Source: Pseudarthrobacter enclensis
GTDB lineage: Bacteria > Actinomycetota > Actinomycetes > Actinomycetales > Micrococcaceae
Reading direction: 5' to 3'
Assembly (NCBI RefSeq): GCF_001457025.1
Contig: NZ_KQ758609.1
Coordinates: 1-64,000 of the forward strand
DNA length: 64,000 nt
Positions 33,191 through 41,775 of the stretch are shown here, one piece after another. How positions within the stretch are numbered: the first letter of the stretch is position 1; the number at the start of each line of letters is the position of its first letter. The notes beneath the pieces were generated by a model. The model saw only the letters and a program-made list of their open reading frames with translations. It had not been told where the DNA came from and made no database searches. The position numbers were made by a program, and so were the translations under genes.

Positions 33191-34647
33191 ACCAGGCAAT
33201 ACGGCATTCATGGGTGGCAGCAGTCGCCCTGTTCGCCCTGATTTTTGGCGCCATCAGCTACGTCCAGGTGGTGGGCGCCGACGAGCTCAAGGCCAACCCC
33301 TGGAACCAGCGCGCCATCCTGCAGAACTACTGCAGTGACCGCGGTGCCATCATCGTGGGCGGAACACCTGTGGCAGAGTCCGTGGAGACCGGATCGGAAA
33401 CCTGCAAGTTCCAGCGCACCTACCCCCAGGGGGAGCTCTACGCGGGCATCACCGGCTACTTCTCGCAGAACTTTGGCGCCACCGGCCTGGAACGGGCCAT
33501 GGGTGAGGTCCTGACCGGCGATTCGGACCAGCTGTTCCTGGACCGGGTCGGCCAGCTGTTCCTGGGCAACCAGCCCAAGGGCGCCTCCGTGGAACTCACC
33601 ATCGACCCGGAGATCCAGCAGCTTGCCTACAGCCTGATCCCGGACGGGCAGCGCGGATCCATCGTGGTCACCAACCCCAAGACCGGCGCCATCCTGGCCA
33701 TGGCTTCCAAACCGTCCTACGATCCCAACACCGTGGCCACGCAGGACCCCACGGCAGAGAGCAACAGCATCAACGAACTGCTGAAGGTTCCCGGGATCAA
33801 CCTGAACCAAAACGTCAGCGGCCCCACCGGCGAACTGCTGGCCCCGGGTTCGGTGTACAAGCTCGTTGACACCGCAGCCGCCTTGGCGTCCGGGAAGTAC
33901 AACGCGGACAGCGTACTTCCCAACCCGGCGGAAATGCCCTTCGACGGTATCTCCTACAAGCTGCCCAACTACGCGGGCGGCAACTGCTACACCAGGGACA
34001 CCGCGAGTTTCGCGTTCGCCCTGCAGCAGTCCTGCAACACTCCCTTCGCCAGCATCGCGCTGGACCTGGGCCGTGACGCGATCGCCAACCAGGCCCAGAA
34101 GTTCGGCTTCGGCGAGGATGTGGGAGACCAGCTGAAGCTCGGCTACGCCCGCGGCAACGGCTTCCCGGACGACCTCGACGCTCCCGGCCTGGCCCAGTCG
34201 GCCATCGGCCAGAAGGACGTCCGCGCCACGCCGCTGCAGGTGAACATGATGACGTCGGCCATCGCGAACGACGGCGTGCAGATGCGTCCAAACCTCATCA
34301 AGACGCTCCGTTCCCCCGACCTGCGCGTCATCAACGAGCCGCAGCCTGAACAGCTGCGGACCTCCACCACTCCGGAGATCAGCAACCAGATCACCGACTG
34401 GATGGTCAGCGCGGTCAGCGAAGGTATCGCCAACCGGGCGGCCGTCCCGGGCGTGCAGGTGGCGGGCAAGACCGGAACGGCGGAGCTGGGCAACGGCACC
34501 AACAACTCCTGGTTCACCGGGTTCGCTCCCGCCAACAATCCACAGGTGAGTGTCACGATCGTCATGGAAGGCGTCGACATCTACACCGGAGCACAGTTGA
34601 CCAGTCCGAACGCGAAGAAGATTTTTGAGGCGGTGTTGAATAAGTGA
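33187..34647 (+). CDS. pbpA: Class B penicillin-binding protein PbpA
   Basis: 486 aa, GTG start overlapping the rodA stop. One N-terminal membrane anchor, then a dimerisation domain and transpeptidase domain. The three active-site motifs are visible: SxxK as SVYK in LAPGSVYKLV, SxN as SCN in LQQSCNTPFA, and KTG in AGKTGTAEL. It cross-links septal or elongation peptidoglycan with RodA and is a known PknB substrate in mycobacteria. Confidence 0.95.
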   Translation: MNQAIRHSWVAAVALFALIFGAISYVQVVGADELKANPWNQRAILQNYCSDRGAIIVGGTPVAESVETGSETCKFQRTYPQGELYAGITGYFSQNFGATGLERAMGEVLTGDSDQLFLDRVGQLFLGNQPKGASVELTIDPEIQQLAYSLIPDGQRGSIVVTNPKTGAILAMASKPSYDPNTVATQDPTAESNSINELLKVPGINLNQNVSGPTGELLAPGSVYKLVDTAAALASGKYNADSVLPNPAEMPFDGISYKLPNYAGGNCYTRDTASFAFALQQSCNTPFASIALDLGRDAIANQAQKFGFGEDVGDQLKLGYARGNGFPDDLDAPGLAQSAIGQKDVRATPLQVNMMTSAIANDGVQMRPNLIKTLRSPDLRVINEPQPEQLRTSTTPEISNQITDWMVSAVSEGIANRAAVPGVQVAGKTGTAELGNGTNNSWFTGFAPANNPQVSVTIVMEGVDIYTGAQLTSPNAKKIFEAVLNK

Positions 34648-36374
34648 GGCCTACAACCGGAATCACCCTCGGCGGCAGATTCCAGCTGACAACGCGTATC
34701 GCGATCGGCGGCATGGGTGAAGTCTGGAAAGCGAAGGACCTCGTCCTGGGCCGCATCGTCGCGATCAAGGTGTTGAAGGAGGAGTACACCGGCGACCCCG
34801 GCTTCCTCCAGCGCTTCCGCGCAGAGGCCCGCCACACCGCCCTCCTCAACCACGTGGGGATCGCCAACGTCTTCGACTACGGCGAGGAGGAAGGCTCCGC
34901 GTACCTGGTCATGGAACTCGTTCCCGGCCAGCCGCTGAGCAGCATCATCGAGCACGAGCACGTCCTGTCCCCGGACCGGACGCTGTCCATCATCGCCCAG
35001 ACCGCGCGGGCGCTGTCGGTGGCGCACGCGCAGGGACTCGTGCACCGTGACGTCAAGCCCGGCAACCTCCTGATCACGCCTGACGGCCGGGTGAAGGTCA
35101 CGGACTTCGGCATCGCCCGGCTCGCCGACCAGGTACCCCTGACGCAGACCGGCCAGGTGATGGGCACCGCGCAGTACCTGGCACCCGAACAGGCCACCGG
35201 CCAGACCGCCACGGGCTCGTCCGACATCTATTCCCTGGGCGTCATTGGCTACGAATGCCTCACCGGGCACCGGCCGTTCTCCGGGGAATCCCAGATCGCC
35301 ATCGCCCTGGCGCAGGTCAACGACGCGCCGCCGCCGCTGCCCGAGACCCTGCCTGCCCCGGTCCGCGCACTCCTAATGTCCATGCTGGCCAAGGACCCGA
35401 AAAACCGTCCCGAGAACGCCATCAAGCTTGCGGAGGCTGCCGAGGCGATCCGCAACGGCGACGTCGGCGCTGCCCGCGCGGCCGTGCCCGGCATGCTGCT
35501 CTTCGACTCCCCGGAGACCGGCCCCATCACCGCCCCGGTGGATACCGCAACGGCTCCCACCGGCGTGATCGGTGCGCAGCGCGACTCCTCGCCGACCGCC
35601 ACGTCGGCGCTGCCCGTGGTGGGTGCCGCCGCGGCGGGCGCAGCAGCAGGAGCTGCAGCGGCCAACGCCGCTGACGGCGACGGAGACAACACCCCGCAGG
35701 GCCCGTTGGCCCGGGCCAACGCGCTGGCCGCCGAGCGGGACTGGAGACACGAGGAGACCACGTACGACGACGATCCCGCCGATGAGCCGCAGCGCAAGGG
35801 CCGCAGCCCCTGGACCTGGCCGTTGATCGCCCTCATCCTGCTGCTCCTGTTCGCCCTGGTGGGTTTCCTGCTGAACAGCCTGGGCGTCTTCTCGCCGTCC
35901 AACAGCCCCGCCGCAACGTCCAGCTCCAGCAGCCCGCGGACCACCAGCGCCACCCCCACCAGGAGCACGCCGCCTCCCACACCGACGCCTACGCGGGACA
36001 CGCCTACGCCGACCCCCACGCCCACCCAGGAAACCGTGAACGTCATTCCGGACGCCTACCTGGGCAAGGACTACCGCCAGGTCCAGTCCGAACTTTCCAG
36101 CCTTGGACTGGCGGTGACGGTGGAGCCGGAGCAGACCGACGAGGCCTCGCCTGGTCAGGTCACAGGCCTGAACCCCACCGGACCGCTGCCGGTGGGATCG
36201 CCGATCACCGTGACCTACGCCGTGGCTCCGCCGCCCACCACAACGGCACCCACGTCGGAGGCGCCCACCGCCACGGCCCCCTCCACCGCACAATCCGCAC
36301 CCTCTCCGCAGTTGCCCCTGCCCGCCTGTACCGCTGGAGAGCAGCCCGGCACTCCGCCCACCTGCGCTCCGTAA
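34644..36374 (+). CDS. pknA: Ser/Thr protein kinase PknA with one PASTA-like domain
   Basis: 576 aa, GTG start overlapping the pbpA stop. Kinase domain at about residues 10-265: Gly-loop IAIGGMGEVWKAKD, VAIKVLKEE, HRDVKPGNLL, DFGIARL and GTAQYLAPEQA. An Ala-rich juxtamembrane region leads to one membrane helix (WPLIALILLLLFALVGFLLN), a long Pro/Thr/Ser linker and a single PASTA-type domain (YLGKDYRQVQSELSSLGLAV). Controls cell shape and division with PknB. Confidence 0.94.
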   Translation: MRPTTGITLGGRFQLTTRIAIGGMGEVWKAKDLVLGRIVAIKVLKEEYTGDPGFLQRFRAEARHTALLNHVGIANVFDYGEEEGSAYLVMELVPGQPLSSIIEHEHVLSPDRTLSIIAQTARALSVAHAQGLVHRDVKPGNLLITPDGRVKVTDFGIARLADQVPLTQTGQVMGTAQYLAPEQATGQTATGSSDIYSLGVIGYECLTGHRPFSGESQIAIALAQVNDAPPPLPETLPAPVRALLMSMLAKDPKNRPENAIKLAEAAEAIRNGDVGAARAAVPGMLLFDSPETGPITAPVDTATAPTGVIGAQRDSSPTATSALPVVGAAAAGAAAGAAAANAADGDGDNTPQGPLARANALAAERDWRHEETTYDDDPADEPQRKGRSPWTWPLIALILLLLFALVGFLLNSLGVFSPSNSPAATSSSSSPRTTSATPTRSTPPPTPTPTRDTPTPTPTPTQETVNVIPDAYLGKDYRQVQSELSSLGLAVTVEPEQTDEASPGQVTGLNPTGPLPVGSPITVTYAVAPPPTTTAPTSEAPTATAPSTAQSAPSPQLPLPACTAGEQPGTPPTCAP

Positions 36375-36389
36375 ACGCCAGGACTGATC

Positions 36390-38336
36390 GTGAACGAGTC
36401 ATCACGCGCACCGCTCCACCGGGAAGACAACGTCCCGGTGGACAACCAGCGTGTCCTGGGCAACCGCTACGAACTGGGCAACCTCATTGGGCGTGGCGGC
36501 ATGGCGGACGTCTACCGGGGGACGGACACCCGGCTTGGCCGCACGGTGGCCATCAAGATCCTGCGCCCCGACATGGCACGGGATCCGCAGTTCCAGGCCC
36601 GGTTCAAGCGCGAGGCCCAGTCCGTGGCCGCACTGAACCATTCGTCCATCGTGGCCATCTACGACACGGGCGAACAGCAGGTCCATGACGGTTCGGAGGA
36701 CGCGGTCCGGCTGCCGTACATCGTGATGGAGTTCGTTGACGGACGCACGCTGCGCGACCTCATCCGGGCCAAAGAGGTCAGCATCAGCCAGGCGATCGAC
36801 TACTGCCTCGGAGTGCTTGCGGCCCTCGAGTACAGCCACCGCGCGGGTATCGTCCACCGGGACATCAAACCCGCGAACGTCATGTACTGCGAGGGCACCA
36901 ACACCGTGAAGGTGATGGATTTTGGCATCGCCCGCGCCATGGCTGATTCCTCCGCCACCATGACCCAGACCCAGGCGGTGGTCGGGACGGCCCAGTATCT
37001 CTCGCCCGAACAGGCCCGGGGCGAGACAGTGGACGCGCGCAGCGACCTCTACTCGGCCGCCTGCCTCCTTTACGAAATGCTGACCTCGCGGCCGCCGTTC
37101 ATCGGTGACAGCCCGGTTTCCGTTGCGTACCAGCACGTGCGCGAAATCCCGGCGCCGGCCAGCAGCATCAACCCGGAAGTTTCGCAGGCGCTGGACACGG
37201 TCCTGGCAAAGGCACTGCAGAAGAACCGCGACGACCGCTTCCAGGACGCCGCGGCCTTCCAGCGTGCGCTCCGCGCGGCCCGTTCCGGCATCGCCGTCCC
37301 GGCGGTGCCCGCCTCCGAGGCGCCCACCGACCCCAACGACCATGTACCGGCGCCGGAAGCGCCGCCCACCGAGGCCTTCGCCGCAGGTGCGGCGTTCGCC
37401 GATGACGCCCCCACGGGCCGCCTGGCCGCCACAGGTGCGGCGTTCACGGACGACGACGGCACGCGGCGCCCGCTGGAAGTGCCCGAAGCTCAGAGCGAGG
37501 CGGAGTCCCTTCCCCTCGGCCTCGCGCCGGAACGTGAGCGGCCCACCCGGCAGAAGTCCCGCCGTCGTGCGTGGATCGCCACCCTGGTGATCTTCACGCT
37601 GCTGGTGCTGGCCGGCGGCGGCCTGTGGCTGTATGACGTGGTGAACCGTCCCGCGCCGGCCGCACCGAAGGTGGAGATTCCGGCGGTGGCTTCCATGACG
37701 GAATCGGCGGCCCTGCAGGAGTTGTACAACGCCGAGTTGAAGCCGAAGATCGCGCGGTCGCAGAACGATTCCGTTCCCAAGGGCATCGCAATCGGCACGG
37801 ACCCCACGTCCGGGCAGAAACTTGATCCGGGGTCGGAAGTAGTCCTCAACATTTCCGAGGGCCCCAGTGCGGTGAAGATCCCAGAAAACATTCCCGGCAC
37901 CACGGAGGCCGCCGCCCGGGACATCCTGCGCCAGGTTGGCCTGGTGGGGGCACCGTCCACCACCACTGCCAACAGCGCCACCGTGCCGGCCGGCATCGTG
38001 ATCACCACCAGCCCCGCCCCGGGCCAGAGCGTGGGGGTGGGCACCACCGTCGAGCTGGTGGTCTCCACCGGCAAGGTGGCGGTGCCGGAGCTGCGCGGCA
38101 GCACCCGGGCAGAAGCGGAGGCGGCGCTCAAGGACCTCGGCCTGGTTCCCAACGTCATCGAGGCGGAGAACGGCCAGGTGGAACCCGGCCGGGTCACCGA
38201 CCAGAGCGATGCTGTCAACGCCGCGGTGGAGCAGGGCAAAACCATCACCATCGTGGTGGCTAAGGCCCCGCCGCCCTCTGCCACTCCCACCCCGACTCCC
38301 ACGTCCACCCGGGGCGGCAGGGACCGGGACGAGTAG
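36390..38336 (+). CDS. pknB: Ser/Thr protein kinase PknB with three PASTA domains
   Basis: 648 aa, GTG start 15 bases after pknA. Kinase motifs GRGGMADVYRGTD, VAIKILRPD, HRDIKPANVM, DFGIARA, GTAQYLSPEQA. One membrane helix (WIATLVIFTLLVLAGGGLWL) separates it from three extracellular PASTA repeats (VEIPAVASMTESAALQELYN; VKIPENIPGTTEAAARDILR; VAVPELRGSTRAEAEAALKD) that sense muropeptides or lipid II. Last gene of the operon, convergent with pabA. Confidence 0.95.
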   Translation: MNESSRAPLHREDNVPVDNQRVLGNRYELGNLIGRGGMADVYRGTDTRLGRTVAIKILRPDMARDPQFQARFKREAQSVAALNHSSIVAIYDTGEQQVHDGSEDAVRLPYIVMEFVDGRTLRDLIRAKEVSISQAIDYCLGVLAALEYSHRAGIVHRDIKPANVMYCEGTNTVKVMDFGIARAMADSSATMTQTQAVVGTAQYLSPEQARGETVDARSDLYSAACLLYEMLTSRPPFIGDSPVSVAYQHVREIPAPASSINPEVSQALDTVLAKALQKNRDDRFQDAAAFQRALRAARSGIAVPAVPASEAPTDPNDHVPAPEAPPTEAFAAGAAFADDAPTGRLAATGAAFTDDDGTRRPLEVPEAQSEAESLPLGLAPERERPTRQKSRRRAWIATLVIFTLLVLAGGGLWLYDVVNRPAPAAPKVEIPAVASMTESAALQELYNAELKPKIARSQNDSVPKGIAIGTDPTSGQKLDPGSEVVLNISEGPSAVKIPENIPGTTEAAARDILRQVGLVGAPSTTTANSATVPAGIVITTSPAPGQSVGVGTTVELVVSTGKVAVPELRGSTRAEAEAALKDLGLVPNVIEAENGQVEPGRVTDQSDAVNAAVEQGKTITIVVAKAPPPSATPTPTPTSTRGGRDRDE

Positions 38337-38360
38337 GGGCAATCCGGCGGGAGCGGGGTG

Positions 38361-39002
38361 TCAGTGCTGGATCAGCGGGCTCAGCTTCGCTGCCCGGGCG
38401 GCCGCGCCGGCCATTCCCAGCGACTCAAGCCAGTTGCCCAGCATCTGATAGCCGCCTTCGGTGAGCACGGATTCGGGGTGGAACTGGACTCCGCAGAGTG
38501 GTGCCGTGCGGTGCTGCAGGCCCATCACCACGCCGTTTGCCGTCTGCGCGGTGACTTCGAGGACGTCCGGGATGGACTCCCGCACGGCAGCCAGCGAGTG
38601 GTAGCGGGTGGCGCTGATGGGGGAGGGAAGTCCGGCAAAGACGCTCGTGCCAATGTGCTCCACTTGGGAGGTCTTGCCGTGCATGAGTTCGGGAGCGTGC
38701 GTCACGGTGCCGCCGAAGGCTTCGGCCAGGGCCTGGTGTCCCAGGCAGACTCCGAACATGGGGACGCTGTTCTCACCGCACCACTTGATCAGCTCGATGC
38801 AGACGCCGGCCTCGGCAGGATTGCCGGGTCCCGGGGAAACCAGCACGCCGTCGCGCGTACCGGCCAGTTCGATCGCCTCCGCCAGGGTGACGTCGTCATT
38901 GCGGACCACTGTGGTCTCGGCGCCGAGCTCCTGGAGGTATCCCACCAGGGTGTAGACAAAGCTGTCGTAGTTATCCACCACGAGGATCTTGGTTGTGGTC
39001 AT
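38361..39002 (-). CDS. pabA: Anthranilate/aminodeoxychorismate synthase glutamine amidotransferase subunit
   Basis: 213 aa from the ATG at 39002. Class I glutaminase: KILVVDNYDSFVYTLVGYLQ, SPGPGNPAEAG, nucleophile Cys in MFGVCLGHQALAEAFGG, and His/Glu in CGVQFHPESVLTEGG. Releases ammonia from glutamine for folate (PabA) or tryptophan (TrpG) synthesis; the gene at this conserved place is often called trpG, but it is away from trp genes and may serve both. Its ATG overlaps the stop of the small membrane gene upstream (ATGA). Confidence 0.93.
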   Translation of the reverse strand: MTTTKILVVDNYDSFVYTLVGYLQELGAETTVVRNDDVTLAEAIELAGTRDGVLVSPGPGNPAEAGVCIELIKWCGENSVPMFGVCLGHQALAEAFGGTVTHAPELMHGKTSQVEHIGTSVFAGLPSPISATRYHSLAAVRESIPDVLEVTAQTANGVVMGLQHRTAPLCGVQFHPESVLTEGGYQMLGNWLESLGMAGAAARAAKLSPLIQH

Positions 39003-39169
39003 GGCTGGCTTGCTGCACCAATCGTTGAGTCGGTGAATCGGGTGTATTCGGACATCCACGGGAAAAGGAACTGGACCATCAATACCAGTGCCACTGCCAC
39101 CAGCACCACTGATGTGACGATCCGCAGCCAGAGGGGTCCCGGGAGGTGGCGGAAAATCCAGCCGTACAT
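38999..39169 (-). CDS. 56-aa membrane protein between sortase and pabA
   Basis: Short gene starting MYGWIFRHLPGPLWLRIVTS, with one membrane helix (about residues 17-37) and the tail FLFPWMSEYTRFTDSTIG. It starts two bases after the sortase stop and its TGA overlaps the pabA ATG, so it is tightly embedded in the sortase-pabA operon. Arg/Trp/Pro-rich start and aromatic tail look like a small membrane adaptor. Homologues of this size are common at this locus in actinobacteria (from memory). Function unknown. Confidence 0.8.
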   Translation of the reverse strand: MYGWIFRHLPGPLWLRIVTSVVLVAVALVLMVQFLFPWMSEYTRFTDSTIGAASQP

Positions 39170-39171
39170 GC

Positions 39172-39951
39172 TCAGCCCTTTCCGATCGCGGCGGCCACCT
39201 GCGCGGCGATTTCAGCGGGCGGTCCGGCCGAGGCGGGACGCCAGGTGTCCATCAGCGCGTAGGCGATGATCCGTTCCTCGGCACCAAACCGCGGATTGCA
39301 GCTTGTCATGGTGAGGAACCTTTCCGTGGGGGCCACGCCGGGGAGGGTGGGCACCGCCGCCAGGACGTCGGTGCGCGAGGGCATCACAATCTGGTTGTTC
39401 CGGAAAACGTAGGTGTAATACCCGTCCTTGGTCTGGACGTAGATCTTGTCGCCCGGCACCAGCGTGTGGATGTTGTCTAATACCGCGCCGTGCGTCTGCC
39501 GGTGGCCGGCGACGGCGAAGTTGCCCACTGCTCCGGGCATGGCGGTGGATTCGTAATGCCCCAGCCCCAGGGTGTCCAGGACGTCCTGGCTGGTTCCCTG
39601 CACGATGGGCCGGGTGTAGTTGGGCCCAAACCGGGGGATGTACATAATGCCTATCGTTCCCGCATGGCCGGGGGCGGTGCCCACCACCGGGTCGCCGAAG
39701 TTTTCGCCCCCGGGAGGCGCCGCCGCGGGTGGGGGCGCAGCCGGGCCCAGGTCCTGGGCGAACTCCTTGATGACTTCGCTCTGCTTGGCGTCAGACTCCA
39801 CGTTGGTCCACCACAATTGCCATGCGACGAACAGCAACAGGATGACGCCGGCGGTGATCAGCAGCTCGCCTGCCACCTGCACCGCCCCGCGCAGGAGGAC
39901 GACGCCGGCAGACGGCGGGGCGGCGGGCCTCGCCTTCTCCTGCAATACCAC
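39172..39951 (-). CDS. srtE: Class E sortase
   Basis: 259 aa, GTG start with GAGGAGAG upstream. One membrane anchor near the N terminus (LLITAGVILLLFVAWQLWW), a Pro/Ala-rich linker, then the sortase domain with catalytic His in AVAGHRQTHG, Cys in FLTMTSCNP and the nearby Arg (NPRFG). Class E sortases attach LAxTG-type proteins to peptidoglycan in actinobacteria; no LAxTG substrate gene was noticed in the window. Confidence 0.93.
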   Translation of the reverse strand: MVLQEKARPAAPPSAGVVLLRGAVQVAGELLITAGVILLLFVAWQLWWTNVESDAKQSEVIKEFAQDLGPAAPPPAAAPPGGENFGDPVVGTAPGHAGTIGIMYIPRFGPNYTRPIVQGTSQDVLDTLGLGHYESTAMPGAVGNFAVAGHRQTHGAVLDNIHTLVPGDKIYVQTKDGYYTYVFRNNQIVMPSRTDVLAAVPTLPGVAPTERFLTMTSCNPRFGAEERIIAYALMDTWRPASAGPPAEIAAQVAAAIGKG

Positions 39952-40115
39952 GCGCTCTCCTCGGGGGCGGTTCCACCGGACACCGGCGGATCGGGACTCC
40001 GGCTAGAATTGGCTGCTAGTAAGAATTGACCAAGATCGCGCAGACCGCTGGCAATTTCCTTCCTGCAGGATATCAAGCCCGGGACGCCGAGTTTGCCAGC
40101 CCTCAAGGAGACCCA

Positions 40116-40367
40116 GTGCCCGAGTCCAGGCCCCGCAAGAAGACCGCCAGCACCGTCGAGAAGGCTGCCCCGGAGGCGTACAAGCCCAACCCTGTGTGGT
40201 TCAAGCCGGTAATGTTCGGCCTGATGATCATTGGCCTGTTCTGGATCATCACTTTCTACATCAGTGAAGGACGCTTCCCGGTACAGGCGTGGGGATCGTG
40301 GAACATCGTGGCCGGCTTCGGCATCGCCATCGTGGGCTTCCTGATGACCACGCGCTGGCGCTCCTGA
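40116..40367 (+). CDS. crgA: Cell division protein CrgA
   Basis: 83 aa from a GTG at 40116 with AAGGAG upstream. CrgA layout: basic N terminus (ESRPRKKTASTVEKAAP), then PNPVWFKPVMFGLMIIGLFW and a second helix (WNIVAGFGIAIVGFLMTTRW). CrgA is a two-helix membrane protein that interacts with FtsZ, FtsI and FtsQ at the septum. Divergent from the sortase gene, conserved position. Confidence 0.95.
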   Translation: MPESRPRKKTASTVEKAAPEAYKPNPVWFKPVMFGLMIIGLFWIITFYISEGRFPVQAWGSWNIVAGFGIAIVGFLMTTRWRS

Positions 40368-40387
40368 CGACCCGTTCCGACACCGCC

Positions 40388-41020
40388 ATGAGCCTCCCCG
40401 TAGACGGCCCCGCGCTGCAGGGCAGCGACGTCATTATCGGCGACGACGGCCTGGCCCGTCCCGCCTGGGCTTCCACGGACCCGCTCATGCGGGACTACTA
40501 CGACAACGAGTGGGGACTGCCCGTCCGGGACGAGCAAGGCCTTTATGAGCGAATCTGCCTGGAGGGCTTCCAGGCCGGCCTGTCCTGGGCCACCATCCTC
40601 CGCAAGCGCCCTGCTTTCCGAGCCGCCTTTGCCGATTTCAGCCCCGACGCTGTCGCGCAGTACACGGACGCCGACGTAGAGCGGTTGCTGCAGGACACCG
40701 GCATAGTCCGCAACCGCCTCAAGATCGAGGCCACCATTAAAAACGCCCGGGCCACACTGGCTCTGCGGGACGACGGCGGCCTGGTCGACTTTGTCTGGGG
40801 ATTCCAGCCCGCCGCCACCCCCGCTCCCGTGGCCCACGCCGACATTCCCACCCAATCGCCCGAGTCCGTGGCGCTGTCCAAGGCGCTCCGCCGGCGAGGC
40901 TTCGCGTTCGTGGGACCCACCACCATGTTTGCCCTGATGGAAGCCATCGGCATGGTGGACACCCACCTTGTGCACAGCCACCGCCGCGGCTCATCCGGCG
41001 TCTGGCCGAACCCTTCCTGA
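40388..41020 (+). CDS. tag: DNA-3-methyladenine glycosylase I family protein
   Basis: 210 aa from the ATG at 40388. Family pattern YYDNEWGLPVRDE, LYERICLEGFQAGLSWATIL, FRAAFADFSPDAVAQYTDAD and FAFVGPTTMFALMEAIGMVD. It would remove 3-methyladenine from alkylated DNA. The zinc ligands of E. coli Tag (Cys4, His17, His175, Cys179) align here with Pro25, Tyr38, His193 and Ser197, so three of four are missing and a zinc-free fold is likely. Twenty bases after crgA, possibly cotranscribed. Confidence 0.9.
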   Translation: MSLPVDGPALQGSDVIIGDDGLARPAWASTDPLMRDYYDNEWGLPVRDEQGLYERICLEGFQAGLSWATILRKRPAFRAAFADFSPDAVAQYTDADVERLLQDTGIVRNRLKIEATIKNARATLALRDDGGLVDFVWGFQPAATPAPVAHADIPTQSPESVALSKALRRRGFAFVGPTTMFALMEAIGMVDTHLVHSHRRGSSGVWPNPS

Positions 41021-41062
41021 CCCAGGTCCGCACCTGAATCCAGCTCCCGCCTGTGGGGAAAG

Positions 41063-41716
41063 TTATCCACACTGTTGAAAACAGCGTCATGTGACCCCTG
41101 CCTGACCTTCCGCCGCGCCAATACAGGGGAATCCGGGAAACCCGCCGCGCGGATGCAGTTATTAACACTGTGGAATACCCTGTGGATAACAAGGTTACTT
41201 TCCGGTATCCACACCACTCGGGGCGGCTGCCGATGAGTTCCACGGACCCGCAGCCGGCCTGCGCCCGCTGCCACCCCCACCTCACGCCATGGAGGTGAGG
41301 AACGTCTGCTCTTCCACTTACCAACATTGGGATACCCACAAGTTATCCACAACTGTGGATATTGCCGCGCCGGCGGCGCCGGTGACCGCCCGGGATCGCA
41401 GCATACGCCCGGATTTTTAGCGGCTGAACTACAGGCCTGTGACTTATTAACAATGTGCACAACGCTGTTGAAAGAGTCCCGCCGCTCTGGTTCCTTAGGG
41501 ACCAATGGCCCGTTTTCGGGGTCAATTTCCACAGCAAGCGCATAACGCACCGGTTTGTCCACTTAAGCACAGGCGTTTCCCCAGGAGTTATCCACAGGTG
41601 GGGATAAAGCTGTGGTTCGTACTGCCCCAGGCCTGCCACGATGCCGATCTGGGCGCACCATGGCGTGAACTACACGGCTGTAAGTTATTAACAGTGTGGA
41701 TAAGCCATGTGGATAA
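41063..41716. other. DnaA-box cluster in the tag-rhomboid intergenic region
   Basis: The 755-base gap between tag and the rhomboid gene (41021-41775) has no convincing gene. It carries six perfect TTATCCACA boxes: 41063 (+), 41181 (-), 41343 (+), 41588 (+), 41695 (-), 41708 (-), each nine bases from the given leftmost coordinate. One-mismatch boxes are at 41205 (GTATCCACA), 41354 (TGTGGATAT) and 41555 (TTGTCCACT). TTATTAACA occurs at 41159, 41444 and 41685. The canonical dnaA-dnaN intergene, about 15 kb away, has only two perfect boxes. A DnaA titration site, a second initiation element or a regulatory cluster are all possible. Confidence 0.75.
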
Positions 41717-41718
41717 AG

Positions 41719-41749
41719 AAAAACCCAGCGTCGACGACGCTGGGTTTTT
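41719..41749 (-). terminator. Terminator of the rhomboid gene
   Basis: AAAAACCCAGCGTC (41719-41732) pairs perfectly with GACGCTGGGTTTTT (41736-41749) around three bases, with a T-run on the minus strand. It lies 27 bases beyond the rhomboid stop and seals the DnaA-box cluster from minus-strand transcription. It would also work from the plus strand. Confidence 0.85.
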
Positions 41750-41775
41750 GGTGAGCGCGACTGCGCGGGAGCCGG

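Noticed and set aside
36402..38342. 646-codon minus-strand open frame
   Set aside because: Antisense shadow of pknB; low-complexity Arg/Gly/His composition.
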